The position numbers and the translations under genes were made by a program. Below are positions 20,836 to 31,822 of a DNA stretch of 64,000 bases, in pieces. The DNA lies in the NCBI GenBank assembly GCA_034440575.1, contig JAOTOL010001550.1, forward strand, positions 984,001-1,048,000, written 5' to 3'. The DNA comes from Imbricaverruca yamaguchii. Lineage: Eukaryota; Arthropoda; Thecostraca; Neoverrucidae. Below the pieces are notes generated by a model, which did no database searches, was not told the DNA's origin, and was given only the letters and a program-made list of their open reading frames with translations. How positions within the stretch are numbered: the stretch's first letter is position 1; each line of letters opens with the position of its first letter.

Positions 20836-22773
20836 AGTCAGGGCACAAGCCCGCGCTGGTTGCACAACAATGCGAGCATGGTGCCAAGAAAGCAGAGGAT
20901 CGAGACGCGATGTCGTGTGAGGGTGTGGGGACCTGCAGCTTTCGACAGTTGTAGGGAGAGTGGGAAGGGGAGATGCCTAATTGTGTAAGCAAGTGAAACT
21001 GAACGTGCGCACTTTCGTACCACCCGCGCTGCTTCTACAGCGCGGGTGGTGGTCTCTGCTTATTATTGCGTAAAATTTACCTCAGGCATTGTCCTCCTTT
21101 CGCTTAGCAAGCAATAAGAGCAGACACTAACTGAAAACTCTGACAGGACGCCCTCAATGCTACCGGGAGGTAAACTAAAGACGTGCATTGATATAGTGTA
21201 TCGGTTTATCGGTCGTTCGCTCCACTCCAGCTCACCCCATTTAAACCCACCAAGCATGATTGATGGGAATGGCGCTCTTCTTGTTAACTATTATACTTTG
21301 TTACCTTTCTATCTGTACGTTTTTATGGCCGTGGAGATCAGTAGCCTTCAGCTCCGACAAAGCTAAGGCTGGCGGCACACGCCAATCAAGAACATCGGCA
21401 ACACGTGCCTGACGGGTCGAGAGTTGAAGTTCAGGCAGTCGCTAGGCAGGGTGCAGCATCAAATTCATACAATCATTCATTGCTGACACTTCAACACGAA
21501 TTTCCTGGACCTCTCTATCGTCTACTTTACCCAGCTCATGTTCAAAACTACGACGATCAATCTCCGTTAGAGCTTTTTGTTTCCGGTGGTGTTTTATCAC
21601 TTCAAATTCAGAGGAAACGTCGAACAACCAATCGCGACAACATTGCTGAGGCCTCTGAAGATGAGCCGGTGTTATCGTGTGAAGACAGCCGACAGACAAG
21701 CGTAGGCGTGGATGACATGTGCGCTGTACAGACTCACATGACAACCAAGTTCACATTGGTGAATGTTCCCATGTCGTAAGCTAGTTCGACCGCGCAGGTT
21801 TGCACATCTCGCATCAGTGGTGCGAAGTAGGCCTGCCACACAACCAGATATTTACGAGTATTATGCATAGGCTACACGCATTGTTGCATGACATCGCTAA
21901 GGGAAGTTCTGGTGGATGCTAGGTATGAAAACCAAAGCAAGAAGGAGTCTTCTTAGTGTGCTTATTTTAATGGTGTTCTCACCTTAAGCTACGGTGCTAC
22001 GCCGCGTTCATTAAACGTTTTAAGTACAATCGGTACGCACACAATTGGCAAAATAATTTACCTACCGGACGACCTGATGAGACTCAGGTATATAATAAGG
22101 GACTTATTGTGATATGTCTCGGTTTCAGGGACAAGATAATTGCCTCTCTGGACAAGCAACGAAGCTGTAATGTATCCATATTATATTAATGCATTCAGGA
22201 ATAAAGGAATTCAGTCGTGTGATTGGTTAGGACCATTCTTTTTTTCATATATACATTTGACTTTCTCTTCTTGTATGAATATGTAGCATGTTTGGTTTCA
22301 TGTACACATGTATATGTAACAGAGTTGCTAGATACGTACTGTTTTAATCGTATAATATCTAACTGTGGGTGTTGTGACCCCGTAAATCAGCCGACCTACC
22401 CTTCATCAGTTTGCCGCCAGCTCTCAAGGTGGAAGCACGCGCGCCCGAGCTCCAGGTTTCCAGATAAGTCGCTGCAGAACAGGGCAGTACTCTAGTCTAA
22501 GCTGTGGATAGGTGCTTAGCAATTACTTCTCTTATTATATTTAATTAGGTTTTATCTTATAAGCATTTTCGTAGCACGCAAACTATACTATATTAACCTA
22601 GCGACGCCGCAAGACGCCATCTTGTATGCGCCAAAGGGAGGCCTCGTGGCTTTGGCGTGTTCTCGACTCTTCGATTTCTGTAGTAGGAGATATTACAAGT
22701 GTGTAGATTTGATAAGTACATTAGACAACATTCATACTATCCTAACATACTTTATTTATTTTTTGGTGTGCAT
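20836..22773. other. Unassigned DNA including possible CR1 upstream sequence
   Basis: An open frame at 21,405-21,779 (+) has no ATG and no known motif. A strong hairpin is at 21,019-21,050. The right part may belong to the CR1 5' leader, whose true start cannot be set here. Confidence 0.35.
21019..21050 (+). other. Perfect 13-bp stem-loop
   Basis: ACCACCCGCGCTG, loop CTTCTA, then its exact complement CAGCGCGGGTGGT. It is isolated, GC-rich in AT-richer flanks, and not associated with a recognised gene. Confidence 0.85.
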
Positions 22774-23421
22774 AGTGTGTTTGGTGTTGAAGTTTAAGAT
22801 AGTTTAATTAGTAGTAAGTTGGGGGTATTCATAAGTGCTGTGTGACTGTTCATTTTTCTGTCTAGCCATAAGTGATATCAAAGGGATATTTATATAGTTG
22901 TCTACTTGTGTGGAAGACAATTAGATTAGACATCTTGTTTAGTTATTTAATTTATTTAAAAAAACAAAACAAAACAAAAAAACAAACAATTGTTTAATAG
23001 TTTCTGCTTTTCTTGAGGCCCTCAGATATTTAACTGACAGTATAGGAGGTAGCGATTTATAGTGAATGATAGTTAGCTTTTTGTCGGTTGTTTAGCAAGT
23101 GTGTTTGGTGTTGAAGTTTAAGATAGTTTAATTAGTAGTAAGTTGGGGGTATTCATAAGTGCTGTGTGGCTGTTCATTTTCTGTCTAGCCATAGGTGATA
23201 TCAAAGGGATATTTATATAGTTGTCTACTTGTGTGGAAGACAATTAGATTAGACATCTTGTTTAGTTATTTAATTTATTTAAAAAAGAAAACAAAACAAA
23301 AAAACAAACAATTGTTTAATAGTTTCTGCTTTTCTTGAGGCACTCAGATATTTAACTGACAGTATAGGAGGTAGCGATTTATAGTGAATGATAGTTAGCT
23401 TTTTTATCGGTTGTTTAGCAA
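22774..23421 (+). repeat. 324-bp tandem duplication in the CR1 5' leader
   Basis: The two monomers begin AGTGTGTTTGGTGTTGAAG at 22,774 and 23,098 and differ by only a handful of substitutions and short length changes (for example CATTTTTCT/CATTTTCT). Each holds a TTTATTTAAAAAA..CAAAACAAAA tract. A smaller duplication, AGCAAGTTAATTT, follows the second monomer at about 23,417-23,442. Confidence 0.9.
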
Positions 23422-23477
23422 GTTAATTTAGCAAGTTAATTTGAATCTAAATCTAGGCATAAGCTGCAGCGTTTAGG

Positions 23478-24432
23478 ATGGTTTCGACCAGGATGCAGGC
23501 ACTAGAGGAAGAAATTAGGACCCTTAAGGCAGAGGTTTCCAACCTCAAGGCTGCCCTTGTTGCACAGGGTAGGCAAGATAAAGCAACAAGGGGTCAATCC
23601 GTAGCAGGGACATCATATGCCCAGGTGGTTGCAGGCCACCAGGTAGCTGAGGTTTCCCCTACTGTGGAGGTGGCTGGGATCTCTCAAGAGGGGAGTGTTA
23701 ATAGTGTTAATAGTGAACAGAGGAGGGTAGTTCTGGTAGGGCACAGGAGGGGAAGTGGCATGAGGTCAGGGGTGGAGGATTTGGAGACGCGAACCTAAGG
23801 AAAGGGTCAGTGAGTGGCAGGTGGCAGGTGGTAGGAGCGGGAGGAAGTGTAGCCGACCGGCCCAGCGGGCAGGCATAGTAACAACAAATATGTTCCAGGC
23901 ATTGGATGACTGCCCCCAGGATAGCAATAGTAAGGAGTCAGTGCTGGTCATAGGAGACTCACGTGTGCGTCATTTAGAGCGGGTACTTTGTAAAGGTAGG
24001 AGGGACAGGAGGTGCATCACCAGGCCTGGTGCCAAGGTGAAGGACCTGGTACCTGCGGTGGCACAGGTCACCAGTGATCACCAGTTTAACACAGTCATAG
24101 TGCATGTAGGGGCAAATAACATAGGTCATACTAGGAGCGAGGAGCTTCTGCGGGAGTACAGGGCCCTTCTGGCCACCCTGAAGGGTACCAATAGAGTGCT
24201 TGTAACAGGAATTTTGCCTAGGGCTAGAGCCTCCCCTGAGTGGAGCTCTAGGGCACTGGCAGCTAACACCAGGGTAGGAAAGCTCTGCCAGGAGCTAGGT
24301 TTTACATTTGTAGACGAGTGGAGCAGGTTTTATGCATCGTGGGACCTCTATCAGAGGGATGGCCTGCATTTTTCTGAGAAGGGGGTCCATGTGTTAGGCA
24401 AAGTATATGAGCATGTCCTTCAGGGAAACTAG
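23478..24432 (+). pseudogene. CR1 ORF1 (coiled coil + SGNH esterase), frameshifted
   Basis: It starts at ATG 23,478 with a heptad-like helix (QALEEEIRTLKAEVSNLKAA), the oligomerisation segment. That frame ends at 23,798 and the downstream part continues in another frame to TAG 24,430-24,432, so at least one indel lies near 23,780-23,835. The second part is an SGNH hydrolase: GDSRV (block I), GANNIG (block III) and DGLHF (Asp-His of block V) are all present. In CR1 elements the ORF1 protein binds the RNA, and the esterase may act at membranes or lipids. ORF2 begins within a few bases of its stop. No intact ORF1 product can be made from this copy. Confidence 0.85.
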
Positions 24433-24629
24433 GAAATGGGGTGGGGAGGGATGAAATTGCATTGCCAACTCAGGAATATTCCAATAGTGTCAGCCAAGGT
24501 AATAGAACCTCAAAGTCTGCAAATAGGGACAGCAGCAACTCAAGGGGACAGAGTTATAGTTCATCTAGTGATAAAAGAACTCCTCAATATGAAAAAGCCA
24601 AAGGTGGTTATGGAGCATTTGTTAAGTGT

Positions 24630-27443
24630 ATGATGTTTAATGCTCAGAGTATCCGTTCCAAATTTGATGAGTTCAAGTGCTATGTTGCTGAGGAGGAACC
24701 GGATTTTGTTTGCATTACGGAGGCATGGGTCAGTGAAGGATATTTTGGAGATAACTTACAGGACTATGAGATCCAGGGATACAATATGTTTTCGTGCAAT
24801 ATGGGTCCAGAAATGAAAGGGGGTGGTGTAATGCTCTATGTGAATAGCTTATTCAGTTCTCAAAAAGTAGCAGGTGGGGATAAAAATGTGTCTGTGGAGT
24901 CCATTTGGCTTGATGTCACTGTGGGAAAAGGCAACAGCAATACTCTTAGGATAGGAGCTTTCTACCGATCAGGAACCCTGCCACATTCTCAGCAACTGGA
25001 GCTTGACAAGGTGATTTGTGAGGAAATCAGTAGAAACTTTAAGAGGAAGTGCCTTATTCTCGGTGACTTTAATCTAAAAGGTTATGAAAATGCTGGTGTT
25101 GGCTCCCCATCATGCAAAATGTTCAGGAAATGCCTTGAAGAGGACCTGTTCTTACACCAGTTTGTATCGGAACCTACCAGGCATGGTTCATTCTTGGACC
25201 TTGTATTCTCGGATTTAAGTGACTTGGTTCAAGACTTGACTGTAGGCGAAACTCTGGGAAAAAGTGACCATAACATAGTTAGATTCAAGGCACATGTAGG
25301 GGAAACTATCAAGGATAATTTGGTAAAGGTTCCAAATTTCAACAGAGCAGACTTTAACGGCATGAGAGCGGCTTTAAGTGCCATCAGATGGGAAGAAGAA
25401 TTCTCCAATTTAAATGCCTGTAAAATGTGGGAAAAGTTCAAATCTTACTTAAAGGAGACTCAGATTAGACATGTCCCCCAAAAGCAAAGACGCAAAAGAA
25501 GGGTAGGAAAGCCAGCATGGCTTACACCAGACGTGATAAAAGCAATTAGGGCTAAGAAAACTGCATTTAGAGTTTTTAAAGAAGCTTCAAATGTCATTAA
25601 TCTAAAGGCGTATCGAAAAGCTAGAGACACTGTGAAGCAAAAAACCAGAGCAGCAAAGCGAGCAAAGGAACTGGATTTAGCTAGAAACTGTAATGGGGAC
25701 AGTAAAAAGTTCTTTAGTTTCTACAAGCTGAGTAAAGTTTCTAGCACAATTGGTCCACTGGAAGTAAACGGGACTACATTGGGTGAGGATAGTGAGATGG
25801 TTGAGGAGCTGAGCAAGCAGTTCAAATCAGTGTTTACGTTGGAAGATATGACCAATCTGCCGACCGTACACCATAGTTCAGTTACATGGGATCTGACAAA
25901 TGATGTTGATTTCATTGGTAGTGATGTTGTTTACAATCATATCAGGAAAATAAAGCCAAATAAGGCAGCAGGACCTGATGATATTTATGCTAGGGTGTTG
26001 CGGGAAACTGAAAAGGAACTGGCATTTCCACTTAGCATAATATTTTGTAGATCAGTTTCACATAATGAAATTCCAACAGACTGGAAAAGGGCAAATGTAG
26101 GTCCTATTTTCAAGAAAGGAGAAAGAGGGAAAGTTGAAAACTATAGGCCAATAAGTCTCACATCCCTAGTCTGCAAGGTACTCGAATCAATTATCAAGGA
26201 TAGAATAGTTAGTTATCTGGAAGGTAGCAGATTGATTCAAGATACTCAACATGGATTTAGAAAAGGACGATCGTGTCTCACAAACCTCTTGGACTTTTTG
26301 AACTTCGCCACAGAACAATTTGATCAGGGAAATCAGGTTGATGTAGCATATCTTGACTTTAGTAAGGCCTTTGACAAGGTACCCCATAAACGGTTAATGA
26401 TACAGCTTCAGTCCCATGGTATTGCAGGTAGCATCTTAAAATGGATAGAGTTGTGGCTTTCAGATAGACAGCAAAGAGTGATGCTAAATGGTACAAAGTC
26501 ATCATGGCAAAATGTTCTTAGTGGAGTCCCCCAGGGGTCAGTACTAGGGCCATTACTGTTCATTATATTTGTAAATAACATTGAAAGTGGCCTAAGCAGT
26601 AAAGTTTTGAAATTTGCAGATGATTTGAAGGTCTTTAGGGCAATAACAGGTCAGGATGAGCATATCTCGCTGCAAAAAGACTTAGACAAACTTGTGAAGT
26701 GGTCCGAAGAATGGCAAATGAAATTTAACTTTGATAAGTGCAAAATCATGCATGTAGGTAAGCAGCATATGAAGGCTCCATACTTGATGGGTGGCCAAGT
26801 GCTATCAGTGACTCAACAGGAGAAGGATTTAGGTGTTATTCTAAACACAAAATTGGGGGCATCAGAACAGACCAAGGAAGCCAGGAAGAAGGCACTGAGA
26901 ATGCTCGGGGCAATAAATAGGAATGTATCATACAGAAGTGAGGAAGTGATCAGGAAGCTTTACTGTGCATACGTCAGGCCACATTTGGAATACTACATCC
27001 AAGCTTGGTCTCCTAGCTATGAAAAAGATTGTTGGCTTTTAGAGAGAGTACAAAAGAGGGCTACAAAAATGGTTAATGGCATAAGCAACCTGGCATATGA
27101 GGAAAGATTGAAGAAATTGAATATGTTTTCACTTAGATATAGAAGGCTGAGAGGAGATCTCATCGAGATCTTTAAATTTGTCAATGGTCTGGAGAGGGGA
27201 TACCTTGGGGAAATGTTTGAATTTAACAGAAATGATGCAATTAGAGGTCATAAATTCAAAATTAAAATTAACCACAGCAGAACAAGGTTAAGGCAAACTT
27301 TCTTCACCAACAGGGTAGTGGAACACTGGAACCAGCTGCCAGAAAACATCGTCAGTAGCAGCACATTGAACATCTTTAAAAACAGCATAGACAATCATTA
27401 TAAGAATAGAGGGCTTGCTTTTCAGTATTACAGGGAGGGCTGA
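24630..27443 (+). CDS. CR1 ORF2: endonuclease-reverse transcriptase
   Basis: The frame is open from about 24,441, but the first ATG is at 24,630, directly before the endonuclease motif MFNAQSIRSK. Upstream codons could only be used from a non-ATG start or by reinitiation after ORF1. The APE-like endonuclease shows FNAQS, ITEAW, GDFN and SDHN in order. The reverse transcriptase shows NKAAGPD, ENYRPISLTS, HGFRKGRS, LDFSKAFDKVPH, GVPQGSVLGPLLF and the catalytic FADD (about 26,616), then thumb and a C-terminal tail ending WNQLPENIVSSST..NRGLAFQYYREG. It nicks the target DNA and primes reverse transcription there. No stop or frameshift. GPIFKKG (usually VPIFKKG, as in copy 2) and EYYIQAW (EYCIQAW in copy 2) are private changes. 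Confidence 0.92.
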   Translation: MMFNAQSIRSKFDEFKCYVAEEEPDFVCITEAWVSEGYFGDNLQDYEIQGYNMFSCNMGPEMKGGGVMLYVNSLFSSQKVAGGDKNVSVESIWLDVTVGKGNSNTLRIGAFYRSGTLPHSQQLELDKVICEEISRNFKRKCLILGDFNLKGYENAGVGSPSCKMFRKCLEEDLFLHQFVSEPTRHGSFLDLVFSDLSDLVQDLTVGETLGKSDHNIVRFKAHVGETIKDNLVKVPNFNRADFNGMRAALSAIRWEEEFSNLNACKMWEKFKSYLKETQIRHVPQKQRRKRRVGKPAWLTPDVIKAIRAKKTAFRVFKEASNVINLKAYRKARDTVKQKTRAAKRAKELDLARNCNGDSKKFFSFYKLSKVSSTIGPLEVNGTTLGEDSEMVEELSKQFKSVFTLEDMTNLPTVHHSSVTWDLTNDVDFIGSDVVYNHIRKIKPNKAAGPDDIYARVLRETEKELAFPLSIIFCRSVSHNEIPTDWKRANVGPIFKKGERGKVENYRPISLTSLVCKVLESIIKDRIVSYLEGSRLIQDTQHGFRKGRSCLTNLLDFLNFATEQFDQGNQVDVAYLDFSKAFDKVPHKRLMIQLQSHGIAGSILKWIELWLSDRQQRVMLNGTKSSWQNVLSGVPQGSVLGPLLFIIFVNNIESGLSSKVLKFADDLKVFRAITGQDEHISLQKDLDKLVKWSEEWQMKFNFDKCKIMHVGKQHMKAPYLMGGQVLSVTQQEKDLGVILNTKLGASEQTKEARKKALRMLGAINRNVSYRSEEVIRKLYCAYVRPHLEYYIQAWSPSYEKDCWLLERVQKRATKMVNGISNLAYEERLKKLNMFSLRYRRLRGDLIEIFKFVNGLERGYLGEMFEFNRNDAIRGHKFKIKINHSRTRLRQTFFTNRVVEHWNQLPENIVSSSTLNIFKNSIDNHYKNRGLAFQYYREG

Positions 27444-27480
27444 TTGGCAGATTTGGTGGGCAACTGGTTCAGTGTACAGA

Positions 27481-27546
27481 GTGCAACCAAGAAGGGCCCT
27501 TGTGGCTCGGAGTTGCACTAATCTTTTATGTCTTTATGTCTTTATG
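27481..27546 (+). promoter_or_regulatory. CR1 3' stem-loop and octamer tail
   Basis: The stem GTGCAAC (27,481-27,487)/GTTGCAC (27,512-27,518) encloses an AAGGGCCCTT inner palindrome. It is followed by TCTTTTATG and TCTTTATG repeats. The same arrangement is at 31,860-31,926 and, with one stem mismatch, at 2101-2172. Confidence 0.75.
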
Positions 27547-28289
27547 CCCGGCACATGTCACGCCCATACATGTCCGCCCGGCGCCGGCGACGCGGTCACC
27601 GGCCCTCGTCGGAACCGAGTCAGCGTTTTCGGGCCAACGCCCGGCTGCTGCGACCTGTACCGGCCTTCCGGCGGTGTCTGAGCCAGGGCTGTGGCCAGAC
27701 CCCCGCTGTGAGACGTGTCTGGACTGTCGAGCCGCGCGGACCTGTCGCTGTCGGTCGCGTGCGTAAATTAACAACTGTATTTCGGCCTCCAAATTGAGAA
27801 CTGAAAGTGATTGCTGTCGGCCTGGAACATTATTGCGAGTGTCTCTATATATTCACTATACTTTCTGCACAATATATCGTGCAGAGAACATATCATTTTT
27901 GGCATTCGGGGTTATCGCGAAGCGCGGGTCCTCTAGTCTATCACGAGCCAATAAGAAGGACCTTCACTACATATATGATTATTCCTCAGCTTACTTAATT
28001 GTCCATAGATTTCTGTATACTTATTGATTGCATCCTCCAATAAAGAAATTACTCCAGCTCTATGAAATGTAAGGGACAAAATGGAGAAACTGCATCTGGA
28101 GTTCAGGCTAAAGAAGACGAAGAATCCTCATAGAATGAAAGATATGTCTGTTGACAAACAAAAACTGAAGAAAAAAAACACAGACACCGCACATTATAAA
28201 GTAAACATTCGCCCAAGGCCTTCACAGAGATCTCATAATTTGGCCAAGGCCATATATCAGATGTAAAATAATATCAGAAAAATATCAGA
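27547..28289. other. Spacer between the two CR1 copies
   Basis: The first 230 bp are GC-rich and cysteine-codon-rich in two plus frames (for example the frame with GPTPGCCDLYRP), resembling exon DNA but with no assignable domain. The rest (27,780-28,289) is AT-rich with no recognised feature and ends in AATATCAGA repeats at the CR1 junction. Confidence 0.35.
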
Positions 28290-28291
28290 TG

Positions 28292-28811
28292 CCCCCAGGA
28301 TAGCAGTAGTAAGGAGTCAGTGCTGGTCATAGGAGACTCTCGTGTGCGTCATTTAGAGCGGGTATTTTGTAAAGGTAGGAGGGACAGGAGGTGCATCACC
28401 AGGCCTGGTGCCAAGGTGAAGGACCTGGTACCTGCGGTGGCACAGGTCACCAGTGATCACCAGTTTAACACAGTCATAGTGCATGTAGGGGTAAATAACA
28501 TAGGTCATACTAGGAGCGAGGAGCTTCTGCGGGAGTACAGGGCCCTTCTGGCCACCCTGAAGGGTACCAATAGAGTGCTTGTAACAGGAATTTTGCCTAG
28601 GGCTAGAGCCTCCCCTGAGTGGAGCTCTAGGGCACTGGCAGCTAACACCAGGGTAGGAAAGCTCTGCCAGGAGCTAGGTTTTACATTTGTAGACGAGTGG
28701 AGCAGGTTTTATGCATCGTGGGACCTCTATCAGAGGGATGGCCTGCACTTTTCTGAGAAGGGGGTCCATGTGTTAGGCAAAGTATATGAGCATGTCCTTC
28801 AGGGAAACTAG
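28292..28811 (+). pseudogene. CR1 ORF1 fragment (SGNH esterase), 5'-truncated
   Basis: An open frame carrying GDSRV, GVNNIG (copy 1 has GANNIG) and DGLHF, lacking the coiled-coil half because of truncation. It is not translatable from its own ATG in a normal CR1 context. Confidence 0.8.
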
Positions 28812-29008
28812 GAAATGGGGTGGGGAGGGATGAAATTGCATTGCCAACTCAGGAATATTCCAATAGTGTCAGCCAAGGCAATAGAACCTCAAAGTCTGCA
28901 AATAGGGACAGCAGCAACTCAAGGGGACAGAGTTATAGTTCATCTAGTGATAAAAGAACTCCTCAATATGAAAAAGCCAAAGGTGGTTATGGAGCATTTG
29001 TTAAGTGT

Positions 29009-31822
29009 ATGATGTTTAATGCTCAGAGTATCCGTTCCAAATTTGATGAGTTCAAGTGTTATGTTGCTGAGGAGGAACCGGATTTTGTTTGCATTACGGA
29101 GGCATGGGTCAGTGAAGGATATTTTGGAGATAACTTACAGGACTATGAGATCCAGGGATACAATATGTTTTCGCGCAATAGGGGTCCAGCAATGAAAGGG
29201 GGTGGTGTAATGCTCTATGTGAATAGCTTATTCAGTTCTCAAAAAGTAGCAGGTTCGGATAAAAATGTGTCTGTGGAGTCCATCTGGCTTGATGTCACTG
29301 TGGGAAAAGGCAACAGCAATACTCTGAGGATAGGAGCTTTCTACCGATCAGGAACCTTGCCACATTATCAGCAACTGGAGCTTGATAAGGTGATTTGTGA
29401 GGAAATCAGTAGAAACTTTAAGAGGAAGTGCCTTATTCTCGGTGACTTTAATCTAAAAGGTTATGAAAATGCTGGTGTTGGCTCCCCATCATACAAAATG
29501 TTCAGGAGATGCCTTGAAGAGGACCTGTTCTTAAACCAGTTTGTATCGGAACCTACCAGGCATGGTTCGTTCTTGGACCTTGTATTCTCGGATTTAAGTG
29601 ACTTGGTTCAAGACTTGACTGTAGGCGAAACTCTGGGAAAAAGTGACCATAACATAGTTAGATTCAAGGCACATGTAGGGGAAATTATCAAGGATAATTT
29701 GGTAAAGGTTCCAAATTTCAACAGAGCAGACTTTAACGGCATGAGAGCGGCTTTAAGTGCCATCAGATGGGAAGAAGAATTCTCCAATTTAAATGCCTGT
29801 GAAATGTGGGAAAAGTTCAAATCTTACTTAAAGGAAACTCAGATTAGACATGTCCCCCTAAAGCAAAGACGCAAAAGGAGGGTAGGAAAGCCAGCATGGC
29901 TTACACCAGACGTGATAATAGCAATTAGGGTTAAGAAAACTGCATTTAGAGTTTTTAAAGAAGCCTCAAATGTCATTAATCTAAAGGCGTATCGAAAAGC
30001 TAGAGACACTGTGAAGCAAAAAACCAGAGCAGCAAAGCGAGCAATGGAACTGGATTTAGCTAGAAACTGTAATGGGGACAGTAAAAAGTTCTTTAGTTTC
30101 TACAAGATGAGTAAAGTTTCTAGCACAATTGGTCCACTGGAAGTAAACGGGCCTACATTGGGTGAGGATAGTGAGATGGTTGAGGAGCTGAGCAAGCAGT
30201 TCAAATCAGTGTTTACATTGGAAGATATGACCAATCTACCGACCGTACACCATAGTTCAGTTACATGGGATCTGACAAATGATGTTGATTTCATTGGTAG
30301 TGATGTTGTTTACAATCATATGAGGAAAATAAAGCCAAATAAGGCAGCAGGACCTGATGATATTTATGCTAGGGTGTTGCGGGAAACTGAAAAGGAACTG
30401 GCATTTCCACTTAGTATAATATTTTGTAGATCAGTTTCACATAATGAAATTCCAACCGATTGGAAAAGGGCAAATGTAGTTCCTATTTTCAAGAAAGGAG
30501 GAAGAGGGAAAGTTTAAAACTATAGGCCAATAAGTCTCACATCCCTAATCTGCAAGGTACTCGAATCAATTATCAAGGATAGAATAGTTAGTTATCTGGA
30601 AGGTAGCAGATTGATTCAAGATACTCAACATGGATTTAGAAAAGGACGATCGTGTCTCACAAACCTCTTGGACTTTTTGAACTTCGCCACAGAACAATTT
30701 GATCAGGGAAATCAGGTTGATGTAGCATATCTTGACTTTAGTAAGGCCTTTGACAAGGTACCCCATAAACGGTTAATGATACAGCTTCAGTCCCATGGTA
30801 TTGCAGGTAGCATCTTAAAATGGATAAAGTTGTGGCTTTCAGATAGACAGCAAAGAGTGATGCTAAATGGTACAAAGTCATCATGGCAAAATGTTCTTAG
30901 TGGAGTCCCCCAGGGGTCAGTACTAGGGCCATTACTGTTCATTATATTTGTAAATAACATTGAAAGTGGCCTAAGCAGTAAAGTTTTGAAATTTGCAGAT
31001 GATTTGAAGGTCTTTAGGGCAATAACAGGTCAGGATGAGCATATCTCGCTGCAAAAAGACTTAGACGAACTTGTGAAGTGGTCCGAAGAATGGCAAATGA
31101 AATTTAACTTTGATAAGTGCAAAATCATGCATGTAGGTAAGCAGCATATGAAGGCTCCATACTTGATGGGTGGCCAAGTGCTATCAGTGACTCAACAGGA
31201 GAAGGATTTAGGTGTTATTCTAAACACAAAATTGGGGGCATCAGAACAGACCAAGGAAGCCAGGAAGAAGGCACTGAGAATGCTCGGGGCAATAAATAGG
31301 AATGTATCATACAGAAGTGAGGAAGTGATCAGGAAGCTTTACTGTGCATACGTCAGGCCACATTTGGAATACTGCATCCAAGCTTGGTCTCCTAGCTATG
31401 AAAAAGATTGTTGGCTTTTAGAGAGAGTACAAAAGAGGGCTACAAAAAAGGTTAATGGCATAAGCAACCTGGCATATGAGGAAAGATTGAAGAAATTGAA
31501 TATGTTTTCACTTAGATATAGAAGGCTGAGAGGAGATCTCATCGAGGTCTTTAAATTTGTCAATGGTCTGGAGAGGGGATACCTTGGGGAAATGTTTGAA
31601 TTTAACAGAAATGATGCAATTAGAGGTCATAAATTCAAAATTAAAATTAACCACAGCAGAACAAGGTTAAGGCAAACTTTCTTCACCAACAGGGTAGTGG
31701 AACACTGGAACCAGCTGCCAGAAAACATCGTCAGTAGCAGCACACTGAACATCTTTAAAAACAGCATAGACAATCATTATAAGAATAGAGGGCTTGCTTT
31801 TCAGTATTACAGGGAGGGCTGA
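29009..31822 (+). pseudogene. CR1 ORF2, one premature stop
   Basis: The same endonuclease-reverse transcriptase as copy 1, from ATG 29,009. The endonuclease and the first RT block are intact, then codon 30,515-30,517 is TAA where copy 1 has GAA (26,136-26,138), cutting the protein just before ENYRPIS. The frame is open again to 31,822 and the downstream part keeps HGFRKGRS, LDFSKAFDK, GVPQGSVLG and FADD. A single point change separates it from an open ORF2. VPIFKKG and EYCIQAW here are the usual family residues. Confidence 0.9.

Larger units (their letters stand above)
22774..27546 (+). mobile_element. CR1-type LINE, copy 1 (nearly full length)
   Basis: A two-ORF non-LTR retrotransposon. Its 5' leader holds a 324-bp tandem duplication (22,774-23,097 and 23,098-23,421). 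ORF1 (coiled coil plus SGNH esterase) is broken by a frameshift. ORF2 (endonuclease plus reverse transcriptase) is open for 1000 codons. A short 3' UTR carries a GTGCAAC/GTTGCAC stem (27,481-27,487 with 27,512-27,518) and ends in TCTTTATG octamer repeats, without poly(A). An esterase in ORF1 and a microsatellite-like 3' end are marks of the CR1 group. No clear target duplication was seen. The true 5' limit may lie left of 22,774. Confidence 0.9.

Noticed and set aside
21405..21779. 124-codon plus-strand ORF
   Set aside because: No ATG at its start, no codon bias, no recognised motif and no splice support.
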